Below are positions 7,469-17,301 of a DNA stretch of 64,000 nucleotides, piece after piece. Where the stretch lies: contig CBDCEL010000004.1 of assembly GCA_965215845.1 (NCBI GenBank), positions 744,001 through 808,000 of the forward strand. The letters run 5' to 3'. The position numbers and the translations under genes are program-made. Each line of letters opens with the position of its first letter. Within the stretch, counting starts at the first letter, position 1. Origin of the DNA: Aurantibacter_A sp965215845 (GTDB lineage Bacteria > Bacteroidota > Bacteroidia > Flavobacteriales > Flavobacteriaceae). Below the pieces are notes generated by a model. That model worked only from the letters and a program-made list of their open reading frames with translations. It searched no databases and was not told the origin of the DNA.

Positions 7469-9667
7469 ATGCCAAGACTTTTATTGGGGTTCCTCCTTTT
7501 TGTCCATGTTTTCTCTTCATTCTCCCAAAGTTCAAAAAAGTCGTTCAGGGTAAACCTAATTTCAGATAAAGTCGATCTCGATGGTGTTTTAGACGAAGCT
7601 TTTTGGAAAAATGCCGACGGTCCACACGATTTTCAACAGTATTTTCCTTCAGATAGTGTTTTGGCCAAAAACCAGACAGACATCAAAATGGTCTATGACA
7701 ATACCACCTTATATATCGGGATTACGGTCAAATCGGTGGGCGATGACTGGGTGATTCCTTCCCTGCGAAGAGACTTTAGGGCCAGTGGCAACGATAATGT
7801 CAACCTCGTGTTCGATACGTTCAACGATGGCACAAATGCTTTTATGTTCGGCATTAATCCTTACGGGGTTCAACGCGAGGTTTTGATTTCAGGCGGAGGT
7901 TTGGACTTAAGGGGTTTCAATACGGCTTGGGATGTAAAATGGCGTGGGGAATCAAAAAGGTATAAGGGCTATTATACCGCAGAAATGGCCATTCCGTTGA
8001 CCTCGTTCAAGTTCAAGGAAGGTGAGACCAAATGGCGTTTTCAATGCTATCGCTTTGATATGCAAAGCAACGAGCGTAGTGTTTGGTACAATGTTCCGCA
8101 AAACCAATTGGTCATCAGTTTGGCGTTCATGGGCGATATGTTCTTTGAACAGCCATTGGGCAAATCGAGAACTCCCTTTGCCCTGATACCTTACGTAAAC
8201 GCCATTTCTGAAAAGAATTTCGAGGATGATGTGGGCGACAACCGATTGAAAGTGGGCGGCGACGCCAAAGTTTCGATCGGTAATGGCATGAATTTGGATA
8301 TCACGCTCAATCCGGATTTTTCAAATGTAGAGGTCGATGATATCATTACGAACTTGACACGCTTTGAAATAGGCCTACCGGAACGCCGACAATTTTTCGT
8401 AGACAATAGTGACCTTTTCGGAAGTTTCGGTGGCAGCCGGGATGCCAATCCTTTTTTTTCGAGGCGGATCGGGATTGCCAGGGACAGCCTTGACAATTCC
8501 ATCGAGAATAGAATCATCGGCGGTGTGCGCCTAAGTGGAAAATTAAACGAGGACTGGCGTTTGGGTTTTCTCAATATTCAGACCGACGAAGATCTAGAAA
8601 ACAAAATTGCCTCGAACAACAATATGATGATCGCCTTGCAAAAAAAGGTTTTTGCACGATCTAATATTGGTATGTTCTTCATCAATAAACAATCTTTCAA
8701 AGACTACGATTTTCTGGAACGGGAAGATGATTATAATCGGGTTGTCGGAATGGACTATAATCTGGCCAGCAAAGATAACAGCTGGTTCGGTAAATTTTAT
8801 CTTCATAAATCTTTTCAACCTGATGACAACGAGGGCAATTTCTCTTCTGGAGCCTTCATCGGAAGAAATTCACGATACTTCAATTTCTTTCATGATATGG
8901 CCTATGTCGGAGAAGAGTTCCAATCAGACCTGGGGTTTGTGCCAAGAACCGATATATTCAAGATCGCCACTTCCGCCGAAGTGGTATTTTGGCCCAAAAG
9001 CAATATCCTCAATAATTACAGCTTCGAAATTTTCCCGATTATTACCTGGCGACCAGGATTGGATTATAAGCAAACGGATCACAACATTATGGCCAATATG
9101 GGCTTTGACTTCTTGGATCAGTCTCAGGGAGAAATAGGCTTCAACAGTTCCTTCATTTTCTTGACAGACCCATTCGACCCGACACGATCCGAAGATGGTG
9201 TGGAACTGCCCGGTGATCAGGGCTATCATTTCAATCAGGTTTCATTGGCCTATGTATCAAACAGGGCCAATGTATTTTTCTTCGAGACCGAGACTTCGAT
9301 GGGCAGTTTTTTTAACGGCAATAGTTTCTCCTTGGCGACAGAACTAAATCTCAGAATTCAGCCCAAAGCCTTGATAAGCCTTGCCCTGAACTATGATAGG
9401 CTCTCTTTGCCCGACCCTTATCCAAGCGCCGATTTGTGGTTGGTAAGCCCTAGATTCGAATTTACCTTTAGCAAATCTGTTTTCTGGACGACAATTTTAC
9501 AATACAGTAATCAGCAAGATAATCTGGGCATCAACTCAAGATTACAATGGCGGTTTGCCCCACTTTCAGATCTATACCTGGTCTACAACGACAACTACTT
9601 TGCGAACAGTTTCGCACCTCGTTTTCGTTCGATCAATCTCAAGTTTACCTATTGGTTGAATATCTGA
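7469..9667 (+). CDS. DUF5916 family outer-membrane protein, copy 2
   Basis: Paralog of the preceding gene, also 732 residues, with the same order: signal peptide (ending SSFSQ), CBM9-like domain (VDLDGVLDEAFWKNADGPHDF; TDIKMVYDNTTLYIGITV), and a DUF5916 barrel region (RFEIGLPERRQFFVDN) ending in LKFTYWLNI. Many stretches are nearly identical to copy 1 (DTFNDGTNAFMFGINPYGVQRE against DTYSDGTNAFLFGINPYGVRRE). Others, especially the mid-barrel strands and surface loops, have diverged, suggesting different ligands or partners. It has its own promoter-like sequence, so the two copies need not be co-regulated. Confidence 0.85.
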   Translation: MPRLLLGFLLFVHVFSSFSQSSKKSFRVNLISDKVDLDGVLDEAFWKNADGPHDFQQYFPSDSVLAKNQTDIKMVYDNTTLYIGITVKSVGDDWVIPSLRRDFRASGNDNVNLVFDTFNDGTNAFMFGINPYGVQREVLISGGGLDLRGFNTAWDVKWRGESKRYKGYYTAEMAIPLTSFKFKEGETKWRFQCYRFDMQSNERSVWYNVPQNQLVISLAFMGDMFFEQPLGKSRTPFALIPYVNAISEKNFEDDVGDNRLKVGGDAKVSIGNGMNLDITLNPDFSNVEVDDIITNLTRFEIGLPERRQFFVDNSDLFGSFGGSRDANPFFSRRIGIARDSLDNSIENRIIGGVRLSGKLNEDWRLGFLNIQTDEDLENKIASNNNMMIALQKKVFARSNIGMFFINKQSFKDYDFLEREDDYNRVVGMDYNLASKDNSWFGKFYLHKSFQPDDNEGNFSSGAFIGRNSRYFNFFHDMAYVGEEFQSDLGFVPRTDIFKIATSAEVVFWPKSNILNNYSFEIFPIITWRPGLDYKQTDHNIMANMGFDFLDQSQGEIGFNSSFIFLTDPFDPTRSEDGVELPGDQGYHFNQVSLAYVSNRANVFFFETETSMGSFFNGNSFSLATELNLRIQPKALISLALNYDRLSLPDPYPSADLWLVSPRFEFTFSKSVFWTTILQYSNQQDNLGINSRLQWRFAPLSDLYLVYNDNYFANSFAPRFRSINLKFTYWLNI

Positions 9668-9713
9668 TTTCAACTTTCGATTTGTATCTTTAGCGCACCA
9701 CAATAGCTACCAA

Positions 9714-10991
9714 ATGACCGACAATCTGGCGAAGGCACCTTTAATAACCGATGATACGATTGTATTTGGTTTATTGGCCCTATGCCTTGGTTTCGTCTTC
9801 TACACCTCGTCGATCAAGACCGGTTTTTGGAAGAAATTTTACGCCATCGTTCCCACGGTATTGATGTGCTATTTGCTACCCGGTATTCTGACGAGTGTTG
9901 GGCTGATCTCTGATGAGACCTCCAACCTTTATTTTGTTGCCAGTCGCTACTTATTGCCGGCAGCACTGGTCTTGATGACATTGAGTATTGATTTAAAAGC
10001 AATAGCCAACCTCGGGGCCAAAGCCCTTATCATGTTTTTTACGGGTTCCGTTGGAATAATCATCGGCGGCCCCTTGGCGATATTGATCGTATCGATTTTT
10101 TCTCCTGAAACGGTGGGTGGAAGTGGCCCCGATGCCATTTGGCGAGGTCTTTCGACGATTGCCGGAAGTTGGATCGGTGGCGGTGCCAACCAGGCTGCCA
10201 TGTTTGAGATATTCAAGTACAATCCTGATAAGTTCGGGGGTATGGTATTGGTCGACATCGTTGTAGCCAACCTCTGGATGGCCATTATCTTATTAGGCGT
10301 CGGCAAGACCAAACGAATAGACAAATGGTTGAAAGCCGATACTTCCAGTATAGAGACCTTGAAGCAAAAAGTTACTGAGCACACGGCAAAGATAACCCGG
10401 GTCGCCACACTGCCCGATTATGTTATTATGTTGGCACTGGCCTTTGTTGCCGTTGGCTTGGCCCATTTTTTGGGTAACCACTTTTCATCGTTCCTTGAAA
10501 ACAATTTTGAGGCCATTAGGGACAAGGACAATTTTTTCTCTTCGCTCAGTTCCAAATTTCTTTGGATGGTCGTTTTCGCCACAGCCGCCGGAATAGCAAT
10601 GTCCTTTACAAAGGCTAAAAACTATGAAGGTGCCGGCGCGAGCAAAATAGGCGGAATGTTCATTTATATTCTAGTGGCCACCATTGGCATGCAAATGGAT
10701 TTGGGAAAAGTGCTTGAAAATCCGGGCTTGATCCTTATTGGCCTTATATGGATTTCATTTCACGCCGGGCTTTTGATTTTAGTGGCAAAATTGATCAAGG
10801 CCCCTTATTTCTTTCTTGCTGTTGGCAGTCAGGCGAACGTGGGCGGAGCTGCCTCTGCTCCCGTTGTTGCGGCCGAATTTCACTCGTCGTTGACCTCGGT
10901 CGGTATTCTATTGGCAGTTTTCGGTTATGTTGTAGGAACCGCTGGCGCCTACCTCTGTGCTTTGTTAATGGAAGTCGCGTCAACGGCATGA
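9714..10991 (+). CDS. DUF819 family integral membrane protein (YjcL-like)
   Basis: 425 residues with about ten to eleven hydrophobic segments and the family landmarks SWIGGGANQAAM (about residue 155) and a C-terminal GSQANVGGAASAPVVAAEF. The latter is a glycine/alanine-rich re-entrant motif also seen in sodium-coupled carriers. The family is thought to be a permease, possibly sodium-linked, but the substrate is not established. The upstream sequence has TATCTTTA, close to the TAnnTTTG -7 box, so it is probably a single-gene unit. Confidence 0.85.
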   Translation: MTDNLAKAPLITDDTIVFGLLALCLGFVFYTSSIKTGFWKKFYAIVPTVLMCYLLPGILTSVGLISDETSNLYFVASRYLLPAALVLMTLSIDLKAIANLGAKALIMFFTGSVGIIIGGPLAILIVSIFSPETVGGSGPDAIWRGLSTIAGSWIGGGANQAAMFEIFKYNPDKFGGMVLVDIVVANLWMAIILLGVGKTKRIDKWLKADTSSIETLKQKVTEHTAKITRVATLPDYVIMLALAFVAVGLAHFLGNHFSSFLENNFEAIRDKDNFFSSLSSKFLWMVVFATAAGIAMSFTKAKNYEGAGASKIGGMFIYILVATIGMQMDLGKVLENPGLILIGLIWISFHAGLLILVAKLIKAPYFFLAVGSQANVGGAASAPVVAAEFHSSLTSVGILLAVFGYVVGTAGAYLCALLMEVASTA

Positions 10992-11135
10992 TGTCCTGAT
11001 TGATAATTTGGTAGACTAAAATCCTGAATTATACGTTTTAATCCATAACCAAAAAATATTGAAATTTGCCCAAGTTTTCAGCCGCTTTCGCCAAAAGGTG
11101 GTTTTGAATAAGTGATTTCGACCTAAAACAACTAA

Positions 11136-11813
11136 ATGACCTCTTTCAAAAGCGTAAAGAAAGCGTTTAAATCGGCTTTCGAAAAAATTCTCTCCAAGGA
11201 GAATAGTTATGAAATAGATGAGGCTGCCCTGCCTGCCTACGCACATAAAAATGTGTTGATCGACCATTTATTTTGGAAGCGACTAAAGGTCGCCTACGAC
11301 TACGGAAACAAAAAAGGGCATGGGAAAAGGGCCTTGGATTTCGGTTGTGGATCAGGGGTCTTAAGCTATCTGTTGGCAAAAAACGGTTATGAAGTGACGG
11401 CCTGTGATTTGGAATTTGGCCCGCTTAATCTCGTGCGAAAAGAATTGGAATTTCCCGAAAACATCAACTTTATAGAGGGTGATATAGCCACAAAACACCT
11501 CTCCGACGATTCCTTCGATTTGATTTTTGCATTAGACGTCTTGGAACATGTTGAAAACCTTGAGGATTACATCGAACTGTTCAATAGACTTTTGACACCT
11601 AAGGGCATGGTCATTGTTTCCGGACCCACAGAAAATATCCTTTATAAAATTGGAAGAAAGTTTGCGGGAGACCGATTTACAGGCGATTATCATGTAACCA
11701 ATATTGCGAGTATCAAGGAGAAATTCAGCATCTATAATGCTGTTCGGACCATTAAAAAGCTAATTGTTCCGTTTGTCTTGTTCGAGGTCTTTGCGGCAAC
11801 GAGAAAAAATTGA
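11136..11813 (+). CDS. Class I SAM-dependent methyltransferase
   Basis: 225 residues with a Rossmann-fold methyltransferase core. Motif I is ALDFGCGSGVLSYLLAKNGY (SAM-binding GxGxG type), the acidic residue after strand 2 is in VTACDLEFG, and motif IV is FDLIFALDVLEHVENLEDY. The fold is clear (Methyltransf_11 type) but the substrate is not. It is immediately upstream of a TPR membrane protein and a GT2 glycosyltransferase, so modification of a lipid-linked or surface glycan is a reasonable inference. Confidence 0.85.
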   Translation: MTSFKSVKKAFKSAFEKILSKENSYEIDEAALPAYAHKNVLIDHLFWKRLKVAYDYGNKKGHGKRALDFGCGSGVLSYLLAKNGYEVTACDLEFGPLNLVRKELEFPENINFIEGDIATKHLSDDSFDLIFALDVLEHVENLEDYIELFNRLLTPKGMVIVSGPTENILYKIGRKFAGDRFTGDYHVTNIASIKEKFSIYNAVRTIKKLIVPFVLFEVFAATRKN

Positions 11814-11823
11814 TCGGGCACCT

Positions 11824-14220
11824 ATGGGTAATTCTGAAAAATCCATAAATGGAATATTTAAAAGCTCGACTTCCCATACCAACAGTGGAAGTTTAAGACA
11901 TCCTTATTTCTTAATATCGGCCCTATTGGTCTTCTTACTGATCATCTTTGCTTATTCAAACCACTTTTCCAACACGTTTCAGTTCGATGACAGTCACACC
12001 ATCGAGAACAATTTGGCCATTACGAAGATCGACCCGATCCGCTTTTTTACAGACGCCACAACCTTCAGTTCCTTGGCCTCAAATCAAAGCTATCGTCCGT
12101 TGACGACCTTGGAGAACGCCATCGACTACCAAATAGCTGGCGGATTGCACCCATTGCCATTTCATGTTCATATCTTTATTACTTTCCTGCTGGTTTGTGC
12201 GCTCATCTTCCTTTTTGTCAAAAAACTCCTCGACAGGTTGAACTTTTCAAAACACAATCAACTTTGGGCCCTGTTGAACACCGCAATTTTCGGAATGCTA
12301 TGTGTAAATGCCGAAACCGTAAATTATATCATACAACGATCGGAAATAACCGCTGCCTTATTCGTCTTGGCCGGTTTCGTGGCCTTTTTGAGCGGCGGTA
12401 TTTGGCGTAAGTACCATCTATATCTGATATTCCCATTTGTCGGTTTCTTCGCGAAGGAAATGGCTTTTGTATTTGCCCCCTTATTGCTGCTTTATCTTCT
12501 AATTTTTGAAGAAGAGGTTTATCTCTTGCATTTCTATAGGAAAGAGCAGTTCAAAAAGTGTTTGAAATCGCTTAAAAAAGCGCTTCCCGCTTTCATACTA
12601 ACAATTGCTTTTTATGTTTTTTATACAAAAATGAGGCCCGAGACTTTTTTTCCGGGCGGCCCTAGTCAATTCAAGTATTTGATTACCCAGCCTATGGTGA
12701 TGTGTCATTACGTACTTACGTATTTCGTGCCGTACAACCTATCGGCCGATACCGATTGGCAGGTTTTTCCATCACTATTTGATTATCGCGCCATCACCGG
12801 TATAGTACTGGTGTCGGCCCTTTTGCTATTAGCGCTGAAAGCGTCAAAAAGCGACAAAACAAGGTTGGTTTCCTTCGGTCTGCTATGGTTTTTTATCTCT
12901 TTGTTGCCCACATCTTCATTTATTCCGTTTTCGGAAGTACTGAACGACCACAGAACTTTTATACCCTATATCGGCCTTACCTTCTCATTCGTTTTCGGAA
13001 CAAAATATTTGTTGGGGAAATTTCTTGGGGAGAAATTGAAGAGCAAATCGATCAAAGCCGTACTGGTAGTTTCACTGGCCTTGTTTTTAGGGGCCAATGT
13101 CTATGGTACAAGGGAGCGCAACAAAGTGTGGAACAGCAAATTGTCGTTGTGGAAGGATGTTGCCGAAAAAAGCCCTAAGAACGGACGGGGCCTGATGAAC
13201 TATGGTTTGGCGCTCATGGGAAAGGGCGATTATCAAGAAGCCGAAAAATATTACCTCAGGGCATTGGAGCTCACACCGCAATATTCCACCCTACATGTCA
13301 ATCTTGGGATTTTAAACAATGCGATGGGCAACAAGGCCAAGGCGGAAGACTATTTTAAAAAGGCCTTGGAACTTAACCCTTCGAATCATAGCAGCCTTTA
13401 CTATTATGCGAAATTCCTAGCCGGCCACGATAGATTTGTAGAGGCGCGAAACCATTTGGAAAAAGCCAACAAAATTGCCCCCAATTATCAATTGGCCTCA
13501 AATATGCTTATGGAAATCTATCATAAAACCGAACAATGGCAGAAGCTTCAAAATTTGGCGCATAAAATCTCCACCACATCTCCCCAAAACTCCCTAGCAA
13601 TAAAATATCTAAAGGTGGCGGCCGAGAGAAAATCTGAAATCACACTTTTCGAGGAAGAGGTGAAAAAATCGCCTTCGGCAGAAAAATACCTGGATCTTAG
13701 CCTGAAATATTTTCAAGCTAAAAAATACAATGAAACCATCGATGCGGCGCTTGAAGCATTGAAATTGAAAGACAACTATGCCGCAGCTTATAATAATATA
13801 GGGATTGCCTATTTCAAACTGGGCGATTACGATCGTTCAATAGAGGCGTATGAAAATGCATTGGCCCTAAATCCAACATATCAATTGGCAAAGAACAACC
13901 TCAAGAATGCAATCAAGCAGAAAAAGCAGCATGATACCTTGAACAAAAGATACTCCTCTTTAAAGACATCGGATGATTTTTTGAATTTTAGTCTTGAATG
14001 TTATAATCTTGGTAGATATAAGGAATGCATCAGTGCCGCGGAAAAATCGATAGCCATCAAACCCACGGCCAACGCCTACAATAATATTTGTGCCGCCTAC
14101 AATAGGCTGGAACTTTTCGATAAGGCAATTGAAGCCTGTAATCAGGCGTTAAAGATAGACGGGGATCACAGACTTGCGAAAGGCAATCTAGATTTTGCCC
14201 ATGAACAAAAATCCCGGTAA
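11824..14220 (+). CDS. Polytopic membrane protein with C-terminal TPR repeats (TMTC-like)
   Basis: About 798 residues. The first roughly 430 form many transmembrane segments, with an early loop containing NTFQFDDSHTIENN. The rest are TPR repeats, for example ALMGKGDYQEAEKYYLRALE near 460 and AYFKLGDYDRSIEAYENALA near 665. This architecture, a GT-C-like membrane part with TPRs, is that of the TMTC/PMT-related proteins, which in eukaryotes O-mannosylate secreted proteins. The early FDD resembles the catalytic Asp region of such enzymes. Glycosyltransferase activity here is inferred. The ATG at 11824 avoids a 50-base overlap with the methyltransferase gene. Confidence 0.75.
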   Translation: MGNSEKSINGIFKSSTSHTNSGSLRHPYFLISALLVFLLIIFAYSNHFSNTFQFDDSHTIENNLAITKIDPIRFFTDATTFSSLASNQSYRPLTTLENAIDYQIAGGLHPLPFHVHIFITFLLVCALIFLFVKKLLDRLNFSKHNQLWALLNTAIFGMLCVNAETVNYIIQRSEITAALFVLAGFVAFLSGGIWRKYHLYLIFPFVGFFAKEMAFVFAPLLLLYLLIFEEEVYLLHFYRKEQFKKCLKSLKKALPAFILTIAFYVFYTKMRPETFFPGGPSQFKYLITQPMVMCHYVLTYFVPYNLSADTDWQVFPSLFDYRAITGIVLVSALLLLALKASKSDKTRLVSFGLLWFFISLLPTSSFIPFSEVLNDHRTFIPYIGLTFSFVFGTKYLLGKFLGEKLKSKSIKAVLVVSLALFLGANVYGTRERNKVWNSKLSLWKDVAEKSPKNGRGLMNYGLALMGKGDYQEAEKYYLRALELTPQYSTLHVNLGILNNAMGNKAKAEDYFKKALELNPSNHSSLYYYAKFLAGHDRFVEARNHLEKANKIAPNYQLASNMLMEIYHKTEQWQKLQNLAHKISTTSPQNSLAIKYLKVAAERKSEITLFEEEVKKSPSAEKYLDLSLKYFQAKKYNETIDAALEALKLKDNYAAAYNNIGIAYFKLGDYDRSIEAYENALALNPTYQLAKNNLKNAIKQKKQHDTLNKRYSSLKTSDDFLNFSLECYNLGRYKECISAAEKSIAIKPTANAYNNICAAYNRLELFDKAIEACNQALKIDGDHRLAKGNLDFAHEQKSR

Positions 14221-14230
14221 TCATTTTATT

Positions 14231-15199
14231 ATGGAAAATGAATTGTTCAATACCAGCAGAATAGCCATCGTTATTCCATATTACAATGCGTCCAACCAAA
14301 TTGTCAACGTAATTGGTAAAATTCCTGTTTTTGTGGATTCCGTCATCATCGTTGACGACAAAAGCAAGGAAGAACTGCCAAAAGCCGAAATATTGGATGT
14401 AATAAACCCTAAGACCGAATGCTACTTTCTGGAGAACGAGGTGAACTTAGGCGTAGGAGGAGCAACCAAAAAAGGCTTTGAACATGCCGTGGAAAATCGA
14501 TTTGATATAATCATCAAAGTAGACGCTGATGACCAAATGGATTTAGGCTACTTGCCACAACTTATACGTCCGTTGATTGACGGTCATTCACCCGTGGCAA
14601 AAGGAAATCGTTTCAGAAATATCAGAACACTTAAGAAAATGCCAGCTATGCGCAAATTCGGAAACTTGGTCCTGTCTTTCCTGACCAAGATGGCTGCAGG
14701 GTACTGGCACAACTTTGACCCGACCAACGGTTTCATAGCGTTGAAAAGAGAGGTCTTGGAAAACCTGGACTTTTCCAAACTCTCAAACCGTTATTACTTT
14801 GAAACCTCGTTATTGGCCGAGCTTTATTTTCAAAAAGCGCCCATTAAAGATATTGACATGCCCGCCATTTATGGTGACGAAAAGTCGAATATGAGCCTCT
14901 GGAAAATGGTTTTTGTGTTTTTCGGAAATTTACCACGCACATTTTTCAAGCGTATTGCGAAAGAATATTTTCTTTACGACTTTAATATTGGTTCAATCTA
15001 TATTTTCTTCGGTGTACCCCTTTTTCTTTTTGGAATTATATTCGGTACTATTAAATGGATACATTACGCAAGCAATGAAATTTTGGCCCCTACTGGTACG
15101 ATAATGATCATTACATTGTCGATCATACTCGGCTTTCAGTTGGTCTTGCAAGCCATTCAATATGATATTTTTAATTCTCCCAACGGAAATTCACGCTGA
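14231..15199 (+). CDS. GT2 family glycosyltransferase (polyprenyl-phosphate sugar transferase-like)
   Basis: A GT-A fold with IAIVIPYYNASNQI and VIIVDDKSKEE (nucleotide-sugar binding), VKVDADDQMD (DxD-type metal site) and DPTNGFIALKREVLENL. The C-terminus has two or more hydrophobic segments (SIYIFFGVPLFLFGIIFG and IMIITLSIILGFQLVLQAI) and an IQYDIFN ending typical of dolichyl/undecaprenyl-phosphate sugar transferases. About 322 residues from the ATG at 14231; earlier in-frame starts at 14195 and 14201 overlap the upstream gene. It probably supplies a lipid-linked sugar to the neighbouring TPR membrane protein. Confidence 0.8.
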   Translation: MENELFNTSRIAIVIPYYNASNQIVNVIGKIPVFVDSVIIVDDKSKEELPKAEILDVINPKTECYFLENEVNLGVGGATKKGFEHAVENRFDIIIKVDADDQMDLGYLPQLIRPLIDGHSPVAKGNRFRNIRTLKKMPAMRKFGNLVLSFLTKMAAGYWHNFDPTNGFIALKREVLENLDFSKLSNRYYFETSLLAELYFQKAPIKDIDMPAIYGDEKSNMSLWKMVFVFFGNLPRTFFKRIAKEYFLYDFNIGSIYIFFGVPLFLFGIIFGTIKWIHYASNEILAPTGTIMIITLSIILGFQLVLQAIQYDIFNSPNGNSR

Positions 15200-15277
15200 C
15201 ATTTGTGGGTTAAATGTCATTTGATATTCTTACGTTTGTTCCTCTATTTAGATAATTCCGATATTTCTATATTTATT

Positions 15278-15982
15278 ATGAGAAAACTTTTTGTCTTTTT
15301 GTGTTTTTCGCTAGCATTGATATCCTGCGAAAAAGAATCGAAAAACACGATGAGAGTTACCGGCAAGGTCAAGGGACTTAAGAAAGGAACTTTATATCTA
15401 CAGCATATTAGAGATACGAGCTTGGTGACCATCGATTCCATTTTGGTAGCCGGTGACGAAAATTTTTCGTTTAAAACCGAATTGGAAAGTCCCGAAATAT
15501 TTTATCTATATCTCGATAAAAAGGATAATAATGAAATCAACGACCGAATTACCTTTTTTGGGGAACCTGGCGACATCACCATCAACACTTCTTGGAACAC
15601 ATTTGATCTAAACGCCAAAATCGATGGTTCTGCTTCCCACAAAAAATTGGAGGAATACGGCAAAACAATGTCACAGATCAATAAACGGAATTTGGAATTG
15701 GCAAGAATCGCCACAGACACGGAATTGAACCTTGACTCATTGCAAATTGATTCTATTGGCAAATTAAGTGAAAAGAACATTCTGCGCGGATATCTTTACG
15801 CCCTGAATTTTGCCTTGAACAATACCGACTCTTATGTGGCTCCCTACATTGCCTTGAACGAGGTGTCGGATGCGAATAGAAAATATCTTGATTCCATTGC
15901 CAATTCCCTATCACCTGAAGTTGCGGATTCAAAATACGGTAGGGAATTAAAACGGCTTCTGGCCGAACCAGAATCGGAATAG
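15278..15982 (+). CDS. DUF4369 domain lipoprotein
   Basis: 234 residues. The start at 15278 gives a lipoprotein signal peptide (MRKLFVFLCFSLALISCEK, lipobox LISC), whereas the longer frame from 15203 has no sensible N-terminus. The body begins TGKVKGLKKGTLYLQHIRD, the pattern of DUF4369 found at the N-terminus of many Bacteroidota thioredoxin-like lipoproteins. No C-terminal thioredoxin domain or CxxC is present, so this is a DUF4369-only form. The function is unknown. Anchoring in the outer or inner membrane is expected. Confidence 0.8.
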   Translation: MRKLFVFLCFSLALISCEKESKNTMRVTGKVKGLKKGTLYLQHIRDTSLVTIDSILVAGDENFSFKTELESPEIFYLYLDKKDNNEINDRITFFGEPGDITINTSWNTFDLNAKIDGSASHKKLEEYGKTMSQINKRNLELARIATDTELNLDSLQIDSIGKLSEKNILRGYLYALNFALNNTDSYVAPYIALNEVSDANRKYLDSIANSLSPEVADSKYGRELKRLLAEPESE

Positions 15983-15998
15983 AGGCCAGACTGGTATT

Positions 15999-16268
15999 CT
16001 ATGCCAATTTATTGACTTTTTCGACCAGTGATCTCGCCTTCGTTTCGAGCTCTTCCCGAACTTTCTTCAAATGGGCCTTTCGATTTTCGACATTGGACTG
16101 GTTTACTTTGGCAATAAGATCGTCGAACGCTGCGATGGCCCCATCAATGATCTTTTCACCCTCCTTGGAGACCTCGTTACCGTTACTTGCCTCGACAATG
16201 TAGACGGCATCCATGATATCACCAAATACATTGTTAATGTCCTTTTTTAGATTTCTTACGCTTGCCAT
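15999..16268 (-). CDS. Small conserved helical protein, unknown function
   Basis: 89 residues, mostly amphipathic helix: MASVRNLKKDINNVFGDIMD at the start, then an EKIIDGAIAAFDDLIAKVN region and a highly charged helix RKAHLKKVREELETKARSL. There is no signal peptide or membrane segment. I recognise the pattern from flavobacterial genomes but know no function. It lies 42 bases downstream of manA on the same strand and may be co-transcribed with it. Confidence 0.75.
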   Translation of the reverse strand: MASVRNLKKDINNVFGDIMDAVYIVEASNGNEVSKEGEKIIDGAIAAFDDLIAKVNQSNVENRKAHLKKVREELETKARSLVEKVNKLA

Positions 16269-16310
16269 AACCTCTATTTTTATTAAAACTACGGTTAAAA
16301 ATCGAACGGA

Positions 16311-17273
16311 TCATATGGTGATTTCCAAAAGTTTCGTTCCATGGGTTTGAATATTCAGTTTTGAGGTATCTGCCGACACCAAAAGGGTTTCCCCCTTTTC
16401 GATGGATTCCATTCCCTCGTTATTTGCTATCAAGGCCTGCCCATCAACGCACATAAAGATGGTAAAGGAATCCCTTTTTGCAATATCGAGTTCCAAATCA
16501 TCTGAAAGATCCAAATAATTGGTCTTGAAATAGGGGCACTCGACCATAGAGTTGATTTGATTTTTTTCTGAGGAATATTTAACCTTGAAATCATCCTTTC
16601 TAACATAGTCAATGGCATCTAAAGCCTGTTCTGTGTGCAATTCACGGAGATTGCCATTTTTGTCCCGTCTGTTAAAATCAAAAATGCGATAGGTGACATC
16701 AGAAGTTTGCTGTATCTCGGCCAACAGAACTCCGGCACCAATGGCATGAATTTTCCCGGTGTTTATGAAAAAAGTGTCACCCTCTTTCACTTGTTCATAG
16801 TTCAGGATATCTAAAAGCCCATCCGATTTAAGACTTTCTAGGTATTCCTCTTTGGTGACATTTTTATTGAAACCAACGATAAGACTGGCATCTTGATCGG
16901 CATCCATAATATACCACATTTCGGTTTTCCCGAAAGAATTATGGCGTTTCTTGGCCAATTCATCATTGGGGTGCAGTTGTATGGAAAGATCAAGCTGGGC
17001 ATCGATAAACTTTATTAGAATCGGAAACTCATTTCCGAATCTTTCAAAAACACTTTTGCCCAGCAATTCCACGGGGTAGTCATCAATTAAGTCTTGGAGC
17101 GATCTTTCGGCAAAGCTCCCATTGGCTACAATGGAAACATCGCCCGGAACAGTGGAAATCTCCCAGCTTTCGCCTGTGATCTCATTGGGAATGTCCTTGT
17201 TGAGAACGTCTCTCAACTTGGTACCGCCCCAAAGGCGTTCTTTTAATATCGGATGGAATTTTAAGGGATACAT
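16311..17273 (-). CDS. manA: Mannose-6-phosphate isomerase, class I
   Basis: Interconverts fructose 6-phosphate and mannose 6-phosphate with zinc in the cytoplasm, feeding GDP-mannose and surface polysaccharide synthesis. Seen: FHPILKERLWGGTKL near the N-terminus, zinc-site residues in SIQLHPNDELAKKRH (Q, H) and KTEMWYIMD (E), and GKIHAIGAGVLLAEIQQ carrying the later His. The ATG at 17273 gives the typical short-form start MYPLKFHPILKE. The longer frame to 17372 would overlap queD. Third gene of an idi-queD-manA run. Confidence 0.93.
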   Translation of the reverse strand: MYPLKFHPILKERLWGGTKLRDVLNKDIPNEITGESWEISTVPGDVSIVANGSFAERSLQDLIDDYPVELLGKSVFERFGNEFPILIKFIDAQLDLSIQLHPNDELAKKRHNSFGKTEMWYIMDADQDASLIVGFNKNVTKEEYLESLKSDGLLDILNYEQVKEGDTFFINTGKIHAIGAGVLLAEIQQTSDVTYRIFDFNRRDKNGNLRELHTEQALDAIDYVRKDDFKVKYSSEKNQINSMVECPYFKTNYLDLSDDLELDIAKRDSFTIFMCVDGQALIANNEGMESIEKGETLLVSADTSKLNIQTHGTKLLEITI

Positions 17274-17301
17274 TTGACTTGTGATTGTAGGTTTTGGGAA
17301 T

